Shown: positions 53,599 to 64,000 of the stretch, piece by piece
How positions within the stretch are numbered: position 1 is the stretch's first letter
Layout: every line of letters begins with the position of its first letter
Source of the DNA: Rana temporaria
Taxonomy: Eukaryota > Chordata > Amphibia > Anura > Ranidae
Assembly: GCF_905171775.1 (NCBI RefSeq)
Contig: NC_053491.1
Coordinates: forward strand, 228,026,247-228,090,246
Direction of reading: 5' to 3'
Length of the DNA: 64,000 nucleotides
The notes under the pieces: model-generated
Seen by the model: the letters and a program-made list of their open reading frames with translations, nothing else
Databases searched by the model: none
What the model was told of the DNA's origin: nothing
Program-made: the position numbers and the translations under genes

Positions 53599-55345
53599 AT
53601 ATGTCATCTAATGCTAACATGCAATGTGCGCGCGTGCAATCCCTGTGCACATTCCTGTGAGCTTGCATGTCCCTGTTCACTATTCTATTGGAAATGCCTT
53701 GTGCATGCGCATTCCTGTATGCCAGATGTCTCGCAAGAATTCCCTGAAATCTCCACTACTCCTTCTGCACAGTGCATATTGGGATCTACAGTATAGTCCA
53801 GCCAATCTTTGGCTACCATCTCAAACTACAACTCCTAGCATTCTCAGGGCTTTGAATATAAGTCTATGGGCTTGCTTGGCTTTAGCCAGAGGACAATGGT
53901 GCAGCATAACATTCAGAGTAGAGGGAGAGAATCAAAAAAAGTGCCACGCTCCTTCTCCATGTTGTTGTAGTCCAGAACCTGGGTACAATAACACACTATT
54001 TCTTCCAATGATTGGGCACTATTCTCCCCCACTGACACCAATGCACTATTCCTCCTGTTACTGACCTCCAATTGTGGAATTTTCTACTGCCACTGACACC
54101 AATAATGGTTTGCTATTCCTGCATCAATGTACCACCAACACAATTTTTTACCTCCACTGACTGGCAATTTTTACCCCCAGTAAACTTGCCTATTGTTTAA
54201 AAAGTTTAAGGACTCCTAATTTAGAACAAAAAGCCAACCCTAAAGGTATGCTTTTATTAAACACAATGATAAAATATTGCTGTAGTTTATCATTGGTTGC
54301 ACCAACCTATTTAATTTTCCTGTATTCAATATATACTTTACTTTACTGTCTGAAAGTGGCATAATTGTTAGGACTAAAAGCCAACACGATTGGGGCAAAG
54401 CAGTACCAACTACTGCATAGGCATCTACGTTACTGGGTTATGGAACTAAACGTCAAATAATTTTTAAGCCATTTTCATTACTGGTCATTAATTATTACTT
54501 ACTTAGTCATTGTAGATGGATCTACACAGATCAACTAGTGTTTGAAACAAATCTTTCATTTAAAAATGAGCAGTAGTGTGTCCTTCCAAAGTTTTAGAGG
54601 TTATTTGTGTCTCTCTTTGTGTCTCTCTCCTATTTTGTGCTTTGTGATACCAGTTTTAGTAAGCTAGTCATATCTGATCCAGCACAGAGGAAGATGTAAG
54701 CTTTGCTCCTTCAGCTTCAGATTTGTGTGCTCTGCAGTTAAACATATTTTTCCAGTGATTGATATGACTTGTCATTGTCTTGATGTGACTTGTCTTGTCA
54801 TTATGTAGCTGAATCTATGCAGAAGTTTTGGTATCTCTTTCAATCATTGTATTAAGGTTTTCCTATGTTGTGAAAGGGCAGAATTTAATAAAAACCCTGG
54901 ATATAAGGTAATAAAGTAAATCTATGTGCCTTTATTGTTTGGTGGTAAAATCATGTTTGGTTTAAAATCATCAAATATTATCTAAGGACAGAATTATAAA
55001 ATGTAATGTTTTAGAAAATATTTTGTCATCCATAAAATAGGGAATATTCTAAGGTATCATATATAGATAAAGCATATTTTTAAATAAAGTGAATCATTCT
55101 GCTCAAAACAGAGGCTGTGGTGGATCAGACAGATTGGCAAAAGGCAGTAGAGAAGCAAACCACACGGTTACGTATCTGCAGGAGGCAAATACATGGGTAA
55201 GTAAATAGGGACTAGGGGATTAACTTTTCATCCTGTGTGGGTTAAGCCCCTCTCCTAACCTGCCTGCACCCTAACCAGTCGGGTGTCTTAATGGTGATTA
55301 AAGCACTCTTATTGGACAAGGGAATGAAAACTGAGAAAAGTTTAA
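53599..55345. other. Long stretch with little recognisable
   Basis: 53620-54230 contains loosely repeated 'cactattc' and 'cactgacacc' phrases and a short 'caaactacaactcctagcat' resembling hAT-MITE inner sequence. 54240-55345 looks like unique AT-rich DNA with no ORF or splice-flanked exon that I can support. Confidence 0.45.
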
Positions 55346-55590
55346 GGCCTTGTTCACACCTATGCATTTTTTTGTACATTTTCAGTTTTGCATAAACACA
55401 CTACAGTCCATTTAACATGGTTTCCTATGGATGTAGTTCACATCTGTGTATTTTACGGAAAGGACCAGGGACTTTTTTTTGGTTTTTGGTTCCATAGACT
55501 TCAATGGATCAAAAACATGTATTAAAAAACGCAAAATGCACCGGTAACATGCAAACTGCAACCTGCAAAGGTGTGAATCAAGCCTAAAGG
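55346..55590. mobile_element. MITE with 'ttcacacctatgca' inverted ends
   Basis: Left end 'aggccttgttcacacctatgca' and right end 'tgcaaaggtgtgaatcaagcct' are imperfect inverted repeats. The interior 'ccatagacttcaatggatc' is shared, in reverse, with 1567-1690. Confidence 0.7.
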
Positions 55591-56091
55591 GTCATAGCAA
55601 ACTGGCTGTCAGCTTCACTTTAAACCATACCTAAAACCCTAATAACGCTATGAAAAAAAAAAATATCTTTCAGCAGTTTTTTGTGGAATTCTGATACATT
55701 TTTGATGGAATCTTTGAACGCAGGGTGCTGTGATTGCCATTCTGATCCCGGTCTACAAAATCCTATAAAGCAAGTAAAAGCAAAACCTGTCCACATTGCC
55801 TTGCAAAATACAGGTTTGCAATACACAGGTTCTGTAAACCCCCAACTAATTTAAGATTGATACATTTCCCTACTGCTAAAAGATTTCATCATTAACTCTT
55901 TTATCACTGGCACAATGTCTAAACAAGGCACTACACATTTGGGAGAGACAGATCCACAAGAAAAATCTGAATTTTTTCTACATACAGTAATTTAAACTCT
56001 GAAATGGGCACACAAGCAAAACATCCAACTAAACCAACTTGACATTTTCAACAGAACCAAGAGGCTGACAAAGAGGAACTGCTATCCAGTA
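55591..56091. other. Apparently unique sequence
   Basis: No coding, RNA or repeat signal recognised. Confidence 0.4.
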
Positions 56092-57119
56092 TTAACCACT
56101 TGCTTACTGGGCACATATACCCCCCTCCTGCCCAGGTGAAATTTCAGCTTTCGGCACTGCATCGCTTTAACTAACAATTGCGCGGTCGTGCGACGTGGCT
56201 CCCAAACAAAATTGATGTCCTTTTTTCCCCACAAGTAGAGCTTTCTTTTGGTGGTATTTGATCGCCTGTGCGGTTTTTATTTTTTGCGCTATAAACAAAA
56301 AAGTGAGACAATTTTGAAAAAAATACAATATTTTTTACTTCTTGCTATAATAAATATCCCAATTTAAAAAAAAACAAAAACATTTTTTTTTCTCAGTTTA
56401 GGCCGATACGTATTCTTCTACATATTTTTGGTAAAAAAAAAAAAAAATCGCAATAAGCGACTGGTTTGCGCAAAAGTTATAGCGCTTACAAAATAGGGGA
56501 CAGAATTATTTTTTTTTAATTATTTTTTTTTACTAGAAATGGCGGCGATCTGCGATTTTTAATGGGACTGCGACGTTATGGCGGACACATCGGACACATT
56601 TTTGGCGCCATTCACATTTATACTGCGATCAGTGCTATAAATATGCACTAATTACAGTATAAATGTGACTGGCATTGAAGGGGTTAACACTAGGGGGTGA
56701 GGAAGGGGTTAAATGTATCCCTGCTTAGTGTTCTAACTGTAGGTGGAGGGGGGGGTGACTGGGGGGGTGACCGATCTGTGTCTCTATGTACAAGAGACAC
56801 AGATCGGTCTCCTCTCCAGAGACAGCACCGCTGTCTCTGTGTAAAACGGCAATGAGAGATGATCTCATATGTTTACATATGAGATCCTCTCTCATTGGCC
56901 GCACAGATCGCCTCGCGAACGGCCACTCTGATTGGCCGTTCGCGGCGATCTGTAATTGGCTGTGTCCGAGGGACACGGCCAACACAGATTTTCCCCGCAG
57001 CGCGCTCTGGAGCGCGCGCGGGGACCGCCCTAAGGGGCGGACGTCAATTGACGGCAGTTTGGCGATTGGGATCCGCACTGTAGCCGTCAATTGACGGCAG
57101 GCGGATCCCAAGTGGTTAA
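56092..57119 (+). mobile_element. TTAA-ended ~1 kb MITE, full-length copy
   Basis: TTAACCACTTGCTTACTGGG to CCCAAGTGGTTAA, with the shared internal blocks 'caattgcgcggtcgtgcgacgtggctcccaaac' near 56176 and 'aggccgatacgtattcttc' near 56400. The GC-rich right part has several nested hairpins ('cgtcaattgacg' twice, 57040-57053 and 57086-57097). Non-coding. Octamers next to the ends do not match, leaving TTAA as the only shared flank. Confidence 0.8.
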
Positions 57120-57884
57120 AGGAGAAGTATAGCCAAAGCTTGTTTGGCTATAAATCTCCCATGGATCACAGAAATGCAGTGCATTCTGCACTCTTGTGAC
57201 CCATTTTCAGCAGACAGTGAGCTGAAGTCAACAGAGGCAGTTGAGGCTCGGCCAGGATCACGACAATGGAGTCGGGATCTGCCCACATGCCTGGACCAGC
57301 ACCCAGCTCAACCTCTCAACGAGCTGCTGAGAGCCTAAATCAGCCCTTCCCATCCCCCCCACAGCCCAGTGCTCCAGCGAGCTACAGTATGTGCTCAGGG
57401 AGCTTTCAGAACCAAGCAATCTACCGTGTAATATCGGACCGATGCTGCGTCCAGCTAGGTAAGTATAATTCTGGAAAAAAAGTTAATCCCATACTTCTCT
57501 GTGAATGACTTATGATCTGAGACCAATAACTGCATGTCTGTCCTCTCTCAATTTTCTTATGAGGCACTGCAGCTAGAGGGTGCGCTTAAACAATATATTG
57601 CTACTAGGGATGAGTTCATGTGTGTTCAGATCCTAGTCCAACTATCCCACTAGGAAGCTGTCACTGCACAAAGCCAATCATAAACAGATGAGGTATGCCT
57701 CACCCCAAAACCACATGTATACAAGGGGTGTTTGTATATGTGTGGCTGTGGGGCAGGAAATGTCTCAGCCACTTTTTCTTGGCTTTATGCAGTAACAGAT
57801 TCCTAATGGAATAGCTCAGGTGAGACTAGGATCTAAATACAGACTGAGATCATCCTTAATTGCTACCTAGGAGAATTACTAAAT
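57120..57884. other. Repeat-like stretch and possible BEL/Pao 5' flank
   Basis: Starts 'aggagaagtatagccaaagcttgtttggctat' with a short hairpin 'tatagccaaa'/'tttggctata'. No LTR terminus (TG...CA) could be fixed, so where the BEL/Pao element begins is unknown. Confidence 0.35.
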
Positions 57885-57949
57885 ATTGTGTGTTTATAAA
57901 TATAAACCCTATAAACCCTTTCTAAAAAGTCTTCTAGGTCCCATAGTTC

Positions 57950-59662
57950 AAGATACTCAACACTCAGTGAGCGAATTATTAATGCCCACGTTGAAGTGGA
58001 AGCCAGAAAGGTGCAGGTTGCATATGCAGAAAAGAGAGCAGAGTTGGAAGCTCAGACAGCACATCAAAGAGCAGAGTTGAAAGCTCAGACAGCACGTCAA
58101 AGAGCAACAATAGAAACCTTAAACGAACTGTGTAAACATGATGCAGCTATGGAAAAGCTATCAGTGCAGACGAAGGTGCTAGTGAGAAAGACAGCATCAA
58201 CCTAAACATAGCAGATAGGGAAGACCCCCTCGCACTAAAGTCTATGTCCTAAGCCACTGCAGCATACACTCCATCGTCTCCAATGCTCCTGACTACATAG
58301 AGACTCCTTCACAGCTTCAAGTCAAAGAGGTTCCAGCAACTTTCTGCCCGCAAAATCACTCCAGTGCATTTCCTACCTGCCCACCTAATCCTCCTTCATA
58401 TGTCACAGAGCATCAGAGCAAGCTTCAAGCAAGTCATCAATTTTCGGTCATCGGTACAGCCTTGAATGAATGTACCATTGGAATAACTGACTTCAAGCAA
58501 GCAACTCACCTGAACGTTTCTGCTGCACCATATTTCCCTGTGTCCTTTAACAACAATGTCAAAGATAGTGCAATCAGCACCATTCAGCCAACAGCATCTT
58601 GCATTAAGGCAGAGACAACTGAGACAGCAGAGTTTGTGAGGCACATACTTTGCAGAGAGCTCACAAAGACTGGTCTTACAAGTTTTAATGACCAACCTGA
58701 AAACTACAAAAGTTGGAAATGTGCTTTCAGAACTGCAATCAGTGATCTTGGCATTACAACTGCTGAAGAACTGGATCTGCTGATCAGATGGCTTGGTCTT
58801 CTATCTGCTGCACGTGTTAAACCATTAAGATTGGTTTTCATGGACAATCCTACAGCAGGCCTCACTGCTGTATGGGATTGACTAGAGCAAAGTTATGGCA
58901 GTCCAAAAGCTATAGAAAATGCTTTGTTAATGCGTCTGGAAACTATCCCAAATATATCTGATATAAGGACAACAAGGAGTTCCAGAGACTGAGTGACCTT
59001 CTCCTTGAGCTTCAGCTAGCCAGGGCAGACCCAAAACTACCTGGACTCAGTTACCTTGACACTGCAAGAGTGGTAAACCCAATCGTCTCCAAGCTACCGT
59101 ATGGTTTGCAAGAGAAATGGTCTGCACTAGAGTCATCATACAAAAAAGAGAACAAGGTTTCCTCCCTTCCATTCTCTTTCTTCTGCAACTGCATCAGGAA
59201 AATCGCAGAGACCAAGGACGATCCAAGTTTTTCATATGGTGAGTACAGTCTCTTCTCACCCTTTCCTAAGAGTACAAGTCTTCAGGGCAAATATAAAACC
59301 CGTAGACGCCCAGTATCTGTGAAAAAGACTGACATCCTTCCCACTCCTAACACAGTTGTGGCCACGAACAGAGTAGGAAGATTGAAAACCCTAACAGAGA
59401 GTGTCCCATTCACAAGAAGCCACACCCCCTCACTAAAAGTATTGGCTTTAGGAAAAAGCCTCTTGAAGAGTGTAAGAGCTTTAAAAGACTTTTAGGGTAT
59501 GTTTCAGGTGCTGTGCTTCTACAGAACATTTTGCAAGGGACTATGTGCATAGAGTGTGGCTCTGAAGAACATGTGCAAGCCCTCCATCCGCTTGAGCCCA
59601 GCTCTGCACAACCTGCCAACTCTCCTCCCAGGTTGATACATGGCAGGCAGAATACAGACCAA
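57950..59662 (+). pseudogene. BEL/Pao gag remnant
   Basis: Plus-strand pieces in several frames follow the order of a BEL/Pao Gag. A charged coiled coil (VEVEARKVQVAYAEKRAELE and on, 57990-58205) comes first. A DUF1759-like block follows, FNDQPENYKSWKCAFRTAI (about 58686) and LDLLIRWLG, then the LPYGLQEKWS segment (59088), and a zinc-knuckle remnant CIECGSEEHVQALHP (59543-59587). Stops and frameshifts separate them. The sequence is cut at 59662 by a Harbinger-like MITE; the polyprotein resumes at 62550. It is a dead copy of a domesticated-looking but plainly retrotransposon-derived gene. Confidence 0.82.
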
Positions 59663-60230
59663 GGGCCAGATTCACAGAAGAGATACGACGACGTATCTCC
59701 TGATACGCCGTCATATCTCTGTGATCCGCCCGTCCGTCCTAACTATGCGGCTGATTCATAGAATCAGTTACACATAGATAGCCCTAAGATCCGACAGGTG
59801 TAATTGACGTACACCGTCGGATCTTAGGATGCAATTCTAGGCCGGCCGCTAGGTGGCCATTCCATAGCGGTCGGCGTAGAATATGCAAATGACTAGTTAC
59901 GGCGATCCACGAAGATCCGCGCGTTCGCCGCAATCTCGTACGTCGTCGCTCGTCGGTTTTTCCCGTCGCAAAGTTATACCTGCTTTAACATGGCTTATCT
60001 TTAGATCAGCCATGTTAAAGTATGGCCGTCGTTCCCGCGTCGAATTTCGATTTTTTTTTTTTGCGTAAGACGTCGGGGAATACGAAACGCCGTAACGCAC
60101 GTCACCGTTCAAAAAAAAACGTTGGGGCGCCGTAATTTCGCACAAAGCACGTCGGGAAATTTTAACATGGAGCATGCGCAGAACGTTCGGCGCGGGAACG
60201 CGCCTAATTTAAATGGTGCCCGAATTTAAA
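59663..60230 (+). mobile_element. Harbinger-like MITE, 3'-truncated
   Basis: Begins GGGCCAGATTCACAGAAGAG and runs parallel to the reverse complement of 50774-50071 ('ggatgcaattctaggccggc', 'tacggcgatccacgaa', 'gccatgttaa'). It breaks off at about 60230, inside 'aatttaaatg', where the foldback element begins. The opposite terminus is missing. Confidence 0.75.
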
Positions 60231-61384
60231 TGATGCGCTGGAGCTGTGACATTACTTATATAGGGGAAGCGCCGGCCACCCGTCACGTGACCCCGCCCCC
60301 TCTGACGCACCCTCGTACGTCACTGGGAAAGCCCTGTCTTTCAGGGTCTTTCCCAGTGACGTACGAGTGTGCGTCAGAGGGGGCGGAGTCACGTGACGGG
60401 TGGCCGCTTCCTCTATATAAGTAATGTCACAGCTCCAGCGCATCATTCCGCTGGGCTGTGTCCAGCTGAGAGTGGAGCTCCCCTGCTGCGCTCTGGACGG
60501 ATGGATCTTCTGCATCGCTGGACCGGACCGCTGATCATCCATCGCTGGAGAGATCATCCATCGCTGGATAGGAGACAGTGGATTCACATCGCTGGATTTT
60601 TATTTATTTTTTATTAACAAAGGATTTTTTTCTACGGTGTCTGTGTGTTTTTTTTTAAACTATTTACACTTCCTTCATGAAATGGTAGATGTACAGTGTA
60701 CCCCATTACCAATTCACATAGGGGGGGCCAGGATCTGGGGGTCCCCTTTGTTAAAGGGGTCTTCCAGATTCTGATAAGCCACCCGCCCGCAGACCCCCAC
60801 AACCACCGGGCAAGGGTTGTGGGGATGAGGCCCTTGTCCCCATCAACATGGGGACATCCTCCCCATGTTGAGGGCATGTGGCCTGGTGCGGTTCAGGAGA
60901 GGGGGGGCCGCACTCTGTCCCCCCCCTCTTTTCTGCAGCCGGTCAGGTTAACGTGCTCGGATAAGGGTCTGGTGTGGATTTTTAGGGGGACTCCACACCG
61001 TTTTTTTTTTATTTGGGGTGGAGTTCCCCTTAAAATCCACACCAGACCTGAAGGGCCTGGTATGGATATTTGCGGGGAACCCTACGTAATTTTTTTTTTT
61101 TTTTTTTTTACGGCGGGGTTCCCCTTAATATCCATTCCAGGCTCCTGAAAAAACGGACGTTTTTAAAACTTTTTTTTGCATTGATACATGTTTCCTGGGA
61201 CAGGACCCAGGTCCCCAAACACTTTTTAGGACAATAACTTGCATATTAGCCTTTAAAATTAACACTTTAGATTTCAAATGTTCGAGTCCCATAGACTTTA
61301 ACGGGGTTCTAATGTTCACAGGAACATTTGGTGTGTTCGCAAGTTCTGATGCGAACCGAACAGGGGGGTGTTCAGCTCATCCTT
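60231..61384 (-). mobile_element. Foldback-family element (e), one full arm plus the centre
   Basis: The centre near 60335 is a strong palindrome ('cgtacgtcactgggaaag...ctttcccagtgacgtacg', arms about 100 bp, 60231-60440). The right arm then runs outward, collinear with the reverse complement of copy (b), to the terminus GTTCAGCTCATCCTTA. The left arm beyond 60231 is absent and is replaced by the Harbinger-like MITE. Confidence 0.75.
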
Positions 61385-61403
61385 ATTGAGTGCAATCAGA
61401 TAC

Positions 61404-62549
61404 TAGGGGTGTAACGGATCGTCACCGATCCGTGATCCGAACGGGCCACCCCGTTCGGATCGGCACACCACACGATCCGCGGATCGCTCCGGAGCCTCGG
61501 CCGTAGGAAAGTCCCCGGCTTCGGCCTAGCTCCGGAGCTGGCGGCCATATTGCTCCAGCCCAGTGGAGAGCGTGTGCTTGCCAGTGACCCTTCACAGCAT
61601 GGGACTGAATTCCCCTGGCTGCTCCGACAGAAGCGATGGATGTCACCGACTCACCCGTGATTACACAGTAATCTGTAAGTGTCTGGAAGGGGGAACGGCC
61701 AGCCTCTGCTCTGCAGATAAGATAATGTTAGGTGAGGGATCGGGAACAAGTGCACTGTATAGAGAGGTGAGAAACGAAGCCAGCAGTGTGTGTTCAGCTT
61801 GTTACTTCCTCTCACTCACTTTCTCCTCTCCCTAACCTGCCTGCTTGGAATGCCGTGCTGGAACAATCACACCTGGCTGTGAGGGGATCATGAGAGTCCT
61901 TAGGAGGGGTGGAGAGGGCTTAACCTGTCAGTGTGTGCTTGTACATCGCTACTGTCTGTGTGTGTGCTACACTGAGACACTTCCCCCACTGTATACACAG
62001 CATGTCACAGTACACCGTTCCTTTGCTTCACACACTGTGTATGGCATTGTCCAGGTCCCTGTTTAACCACTTCAGCCTCTGAAGATTTACCCCCCCCCCC
62101 CCTTCCTGACCAGAGCATTTTTTTGCGATACGGTACTGTGTCGCTCATATATTTAGGCCAATATGTACTCTGATAAATGTTTTTTGGTAAAAAAACAAAT
62201 AGTTTTTTTTGTGAATAGCTGCGTTTAATGGCACCTTACATGCTTGCTAATGTGACAGAACTTCTCTGATATTAATATTTAACTTAATGTGAAAATCGGA
62301 GGTGTTCTGTCACATTAGCACGCATGTAAGGTTTGCTGCAGATTTTAAAATGTAACATGTAAACAGTCCGTCAGATTTACATATTCTGTATTTAAGCTCC
62401 GTTTTGTGTTGAAAATAACTGAATCTAAAACTCTGTTGGGTGTAACAAGTTTAGTATTTTTTTTTGCTGATCCGAAAAATGATCCGATCCGTGACTCCTG
62501 ATCCGAGGATCGATCCGATCCGTGAGTTTTCTGATCCGTTACACCCCTA
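61404..62549. mobile_element. hAT-like element with 'TAGGGGTGTAACGGATC' ends
   Basis: Perfect 17-bp terminal inverted repeats TAGGGGTGTAACGGATC (61404-61420) and GATCCGTTACACCCCTA (62533-62549). Terminal regions are rich in 'gatccg'. No transposase ORF. An internal fragment starting TTAACCACTTCAGCC at about 62064 is another TTAA-MITE end. Neighbouring octamers do not match, so its target duplication is lost or obscured. Confidence 0.7.
62231..62332. repeat. Imperfect 28-bp inverted repeat
   Basis: 'ccttacatgcttgctaatg' with 'tgacagaac' pairs with 'gttctgtca' with 'cattagcacgcatgtaagg' (two mismatches noticed), inside the hAT-like element. It may be a separate tiny foldback. Confidence 0.65.
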
Positions 62550-64000
62550 CCTGCAGGGACGAAATCCCTACTCCAGCTGCTGCTTTCCATCACCATCACC
62601 TGAAGGTAATAGCAAATGAGAAACCACCGCTTGACAAAGATGCTCAGATCCTTCTTCTGTTAGGAAGAGACATTCTAAGAGTTCACAAGGTACACAGACA
62701 AGTCAGTGGACCTCCAGATGCCCCATTTACCCAGCGCATGGATTTAGGTAGGGTCATCATAGGCCATGTCTGTATAGGCAAAATAACATTTTGTCATTCA
62801 ATACAAATGTTCTGCCAAATGGCCAAAACACTTACTTTGAGCCATGCCCACATCTCTACTGGGTGTTAAGAGAAGATAGCCAGCCACGAATGGCAACATG
62901 GTATCTCAGGTAACACAAGCCCGTTGTCCTGCCACAATGACGACTTCGACTCTACAGTGTTTAATGCAACCAGTGAAGATGACATACTGGCTCCTTCAAT
63001 GGAAGACAAAGAATTCATCAAGGTAATGGACAATGAGTTATTCCAAGATGACTCCAATAACTGGGTAGCACCACCTTTTCGTCTCCCAAGAGAGAGATTG
63101 CCCAACAACTTGCAGCAGGCCATCAGTAGATTCTCCTCCTTAAAGGGAAACCTAAGAAGGAAACCAGAGATGCAAAAGCACTTTGTGGACCTTATGCAAA
63201 ATATATTTGACATAGATCACGCAGAGCCTGCACCCCGGCCATCCTTTGGCGTGAATCACCCACGCAAACCATACCAAATCAAAGTTGTCTTTGATTCCAG
63301 TGCTCAGCATGAAGGTGTTTCTCTCAACAACATGCTCCTTATGGGGCCCAACTTGAACAACAGTCTAATAGGAGTTTTGCCTCACTTCAAACAAGAGCCT
63401 TTAGCAGTAATGGCCGACATTCAACAGATGTTTCACTGCTTCATCGTCAGAGAAGACAACAGGAACTACTTTAGGTTTCTATGGCACAAAGACAATGACA
63501 TCAACAAGGAAGTTATAGATTATCGAATGAAGGTACATGTCTTTGGTAACAGTCCTTCCTCAGCAGTAGCCTTTGGGCTAAAGAGAACAGATCAGACTGG
63601 AGAAGAAGAATATGGATCTGATGCTTGTCAATTTGTTGAAAGAAACATCTACGTTGACGACTCACTCAAGTCTTTTCCAACCGCTAAAGAAGCAAATGAT
63701 CTTCTCACCAGAACAAAAGACATACTGTCTGTAGCAAACCTTAGACTGCACAATATTATATCCAACAGCCAGGAACTTATGAATGTCTTTTACTCTGGGT
63801 AAGTCTGGGTTTGTTGTGGAACATCAAACAAGACACATTCACCTTCCAAGTGTCAACTTGTGACAAAATCTTCACTAAGAGAGGAATCCTGTCGGTGGTG
63901 AATAGCATCTATGACCCACTGGGTTTCTTTGTTCCAGTTACCACTCAAGGTAAGATTTTGCTAAGATCGTTATCTACTGTGAACATAGACTGGGATACTC
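62550..64000 (+). pseudogene. BEL/Pao pol remnant (protease end, RT), running off the window
   Basis: After the insertions the BEL/Pao polyprotein resumes with the linker after the protease (LLLGRDILRVHKVHRQ, GPPDAPFTQRMDLG). An in-frame TAA at 62867-62869 interrupts it. From 62870 the same frame continues through VAPPFRLPRERLPNN and the RT (VVFDSSAQHEGVSLNNMLL, ADIQQMFHCF, YVDD at 63650-63661). A stop at 63800 and a frame change lead to SIYDPLGFFVP near 63910, past which the window ends. The protease active-site part expected between the zinc knuckle and LLLGRD was not found. RNase H, integrase and 3' LTR would lie beyond the window. Confidence 0.87.

Noticed and set aside
53599..55345. Host exon in the least repetitive stretch
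   Set aside because: No frame with recognisable protein similarity bounded by plausible splice sites was found.
58462..59495. Host gene encoding a retroviral-like Gag protein
   Set aside because: Frames are broken by stops and shifts, and BEL/Pao pol follows downstream in the same order, so this is a dead retrotransposon and not a domesticated gene.

Overview
The window reads as repeat-dense nuclear DNA of an anuran amphibian. A ranid (true frog) is the best guess, because the recurring terminal sequence TTAACCACTT...AAGTGGTTAA, the TTAA-flanked 'AGCGGGGGTTCACC' palindromes and the GTTCGGTTCGC foldback family are ones I associate with ranid assemblies; that attribution is from memory, not from a search. 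I see no convincing host exon, rRNA or tRNA gene. Everything that codes belongs to a retrotransposon, and most of the remaining DNA is MITE or foldback sequence, often nested two or three deep.

Layout. 1-7.4 kb: two inverted copies of a ~1 kb TTAA-ended MITE, a possible LTR-like stretch, a Tx1-like LINE tail and one arm of a foldback element. 7.9-11.3 kb: an L2/CR1-type LINE on the minus strand with an uninterrupted 996-aa endonuclease-reverse transcriptase. 11.6-19.8 kb: an L1 tail, a foldback element that forms a palindrome with ~0.9-kb arms (13987-15801) and carries a TTAA-flanked MITE, a V-SINE-like element, another TTAA-ended MITE with a minisatellite, and two hAT-like MITEs with readable 8-bp target duplications. 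19.84-32.13 kb: a DIRS-type tyrosine-recombinase retrotransposon (inverted terminal repeats, internal complementary region, gag, RT/RNase H/methyltransferase-like, tyrosine recombinase), split by a 6.4-kb Penelope-like element (20721-27133) with two near-identical pLTRs, an upstream ORF, an RT plus GIY-YIG ORF and hammerhead-like motifs.

32-36 kb: MITE fragments and a second giant foldback with a ~119-bp tandem repeat. 36-48.2 kb: three minus-strand L1/Tx1-type LINEs. The first (35964-42345) is nearly full length but frameshifted. It abuts a second, which is itself split by a third bounded by perfect 16-bp target duplications (44075-44090 and 47255-47270). 48.8-52.3 kb: a decayed plus-strand relative of the intact L2 element, interrupted by a Harbinger-like MITE. 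52.3-57.9 kb: hairpins, tandem repeats, MITEs and about 1.7 kb with little recognisable. 57.9-64 kb (window end): a broken BEL/Pao LTR retrotransposon whose body is interrupted by about 2.9 kb of Harbinger-like, foldback and hAT-like sequence.

The elements do not act as one system. They form layers of insertion whose order can be read: DIRS before the Penelope-like element, L1 'A' before LINE 'B', foldback before TTAA-MITE, BEL before the MITE cluster. The items most worth a second look are the hammerhead-like motif with two departures from the consensus core, the single in-frame UGA between the two Penelope-like ORFs, and the foldback family that keeps its outer arms while its centres differ completely.
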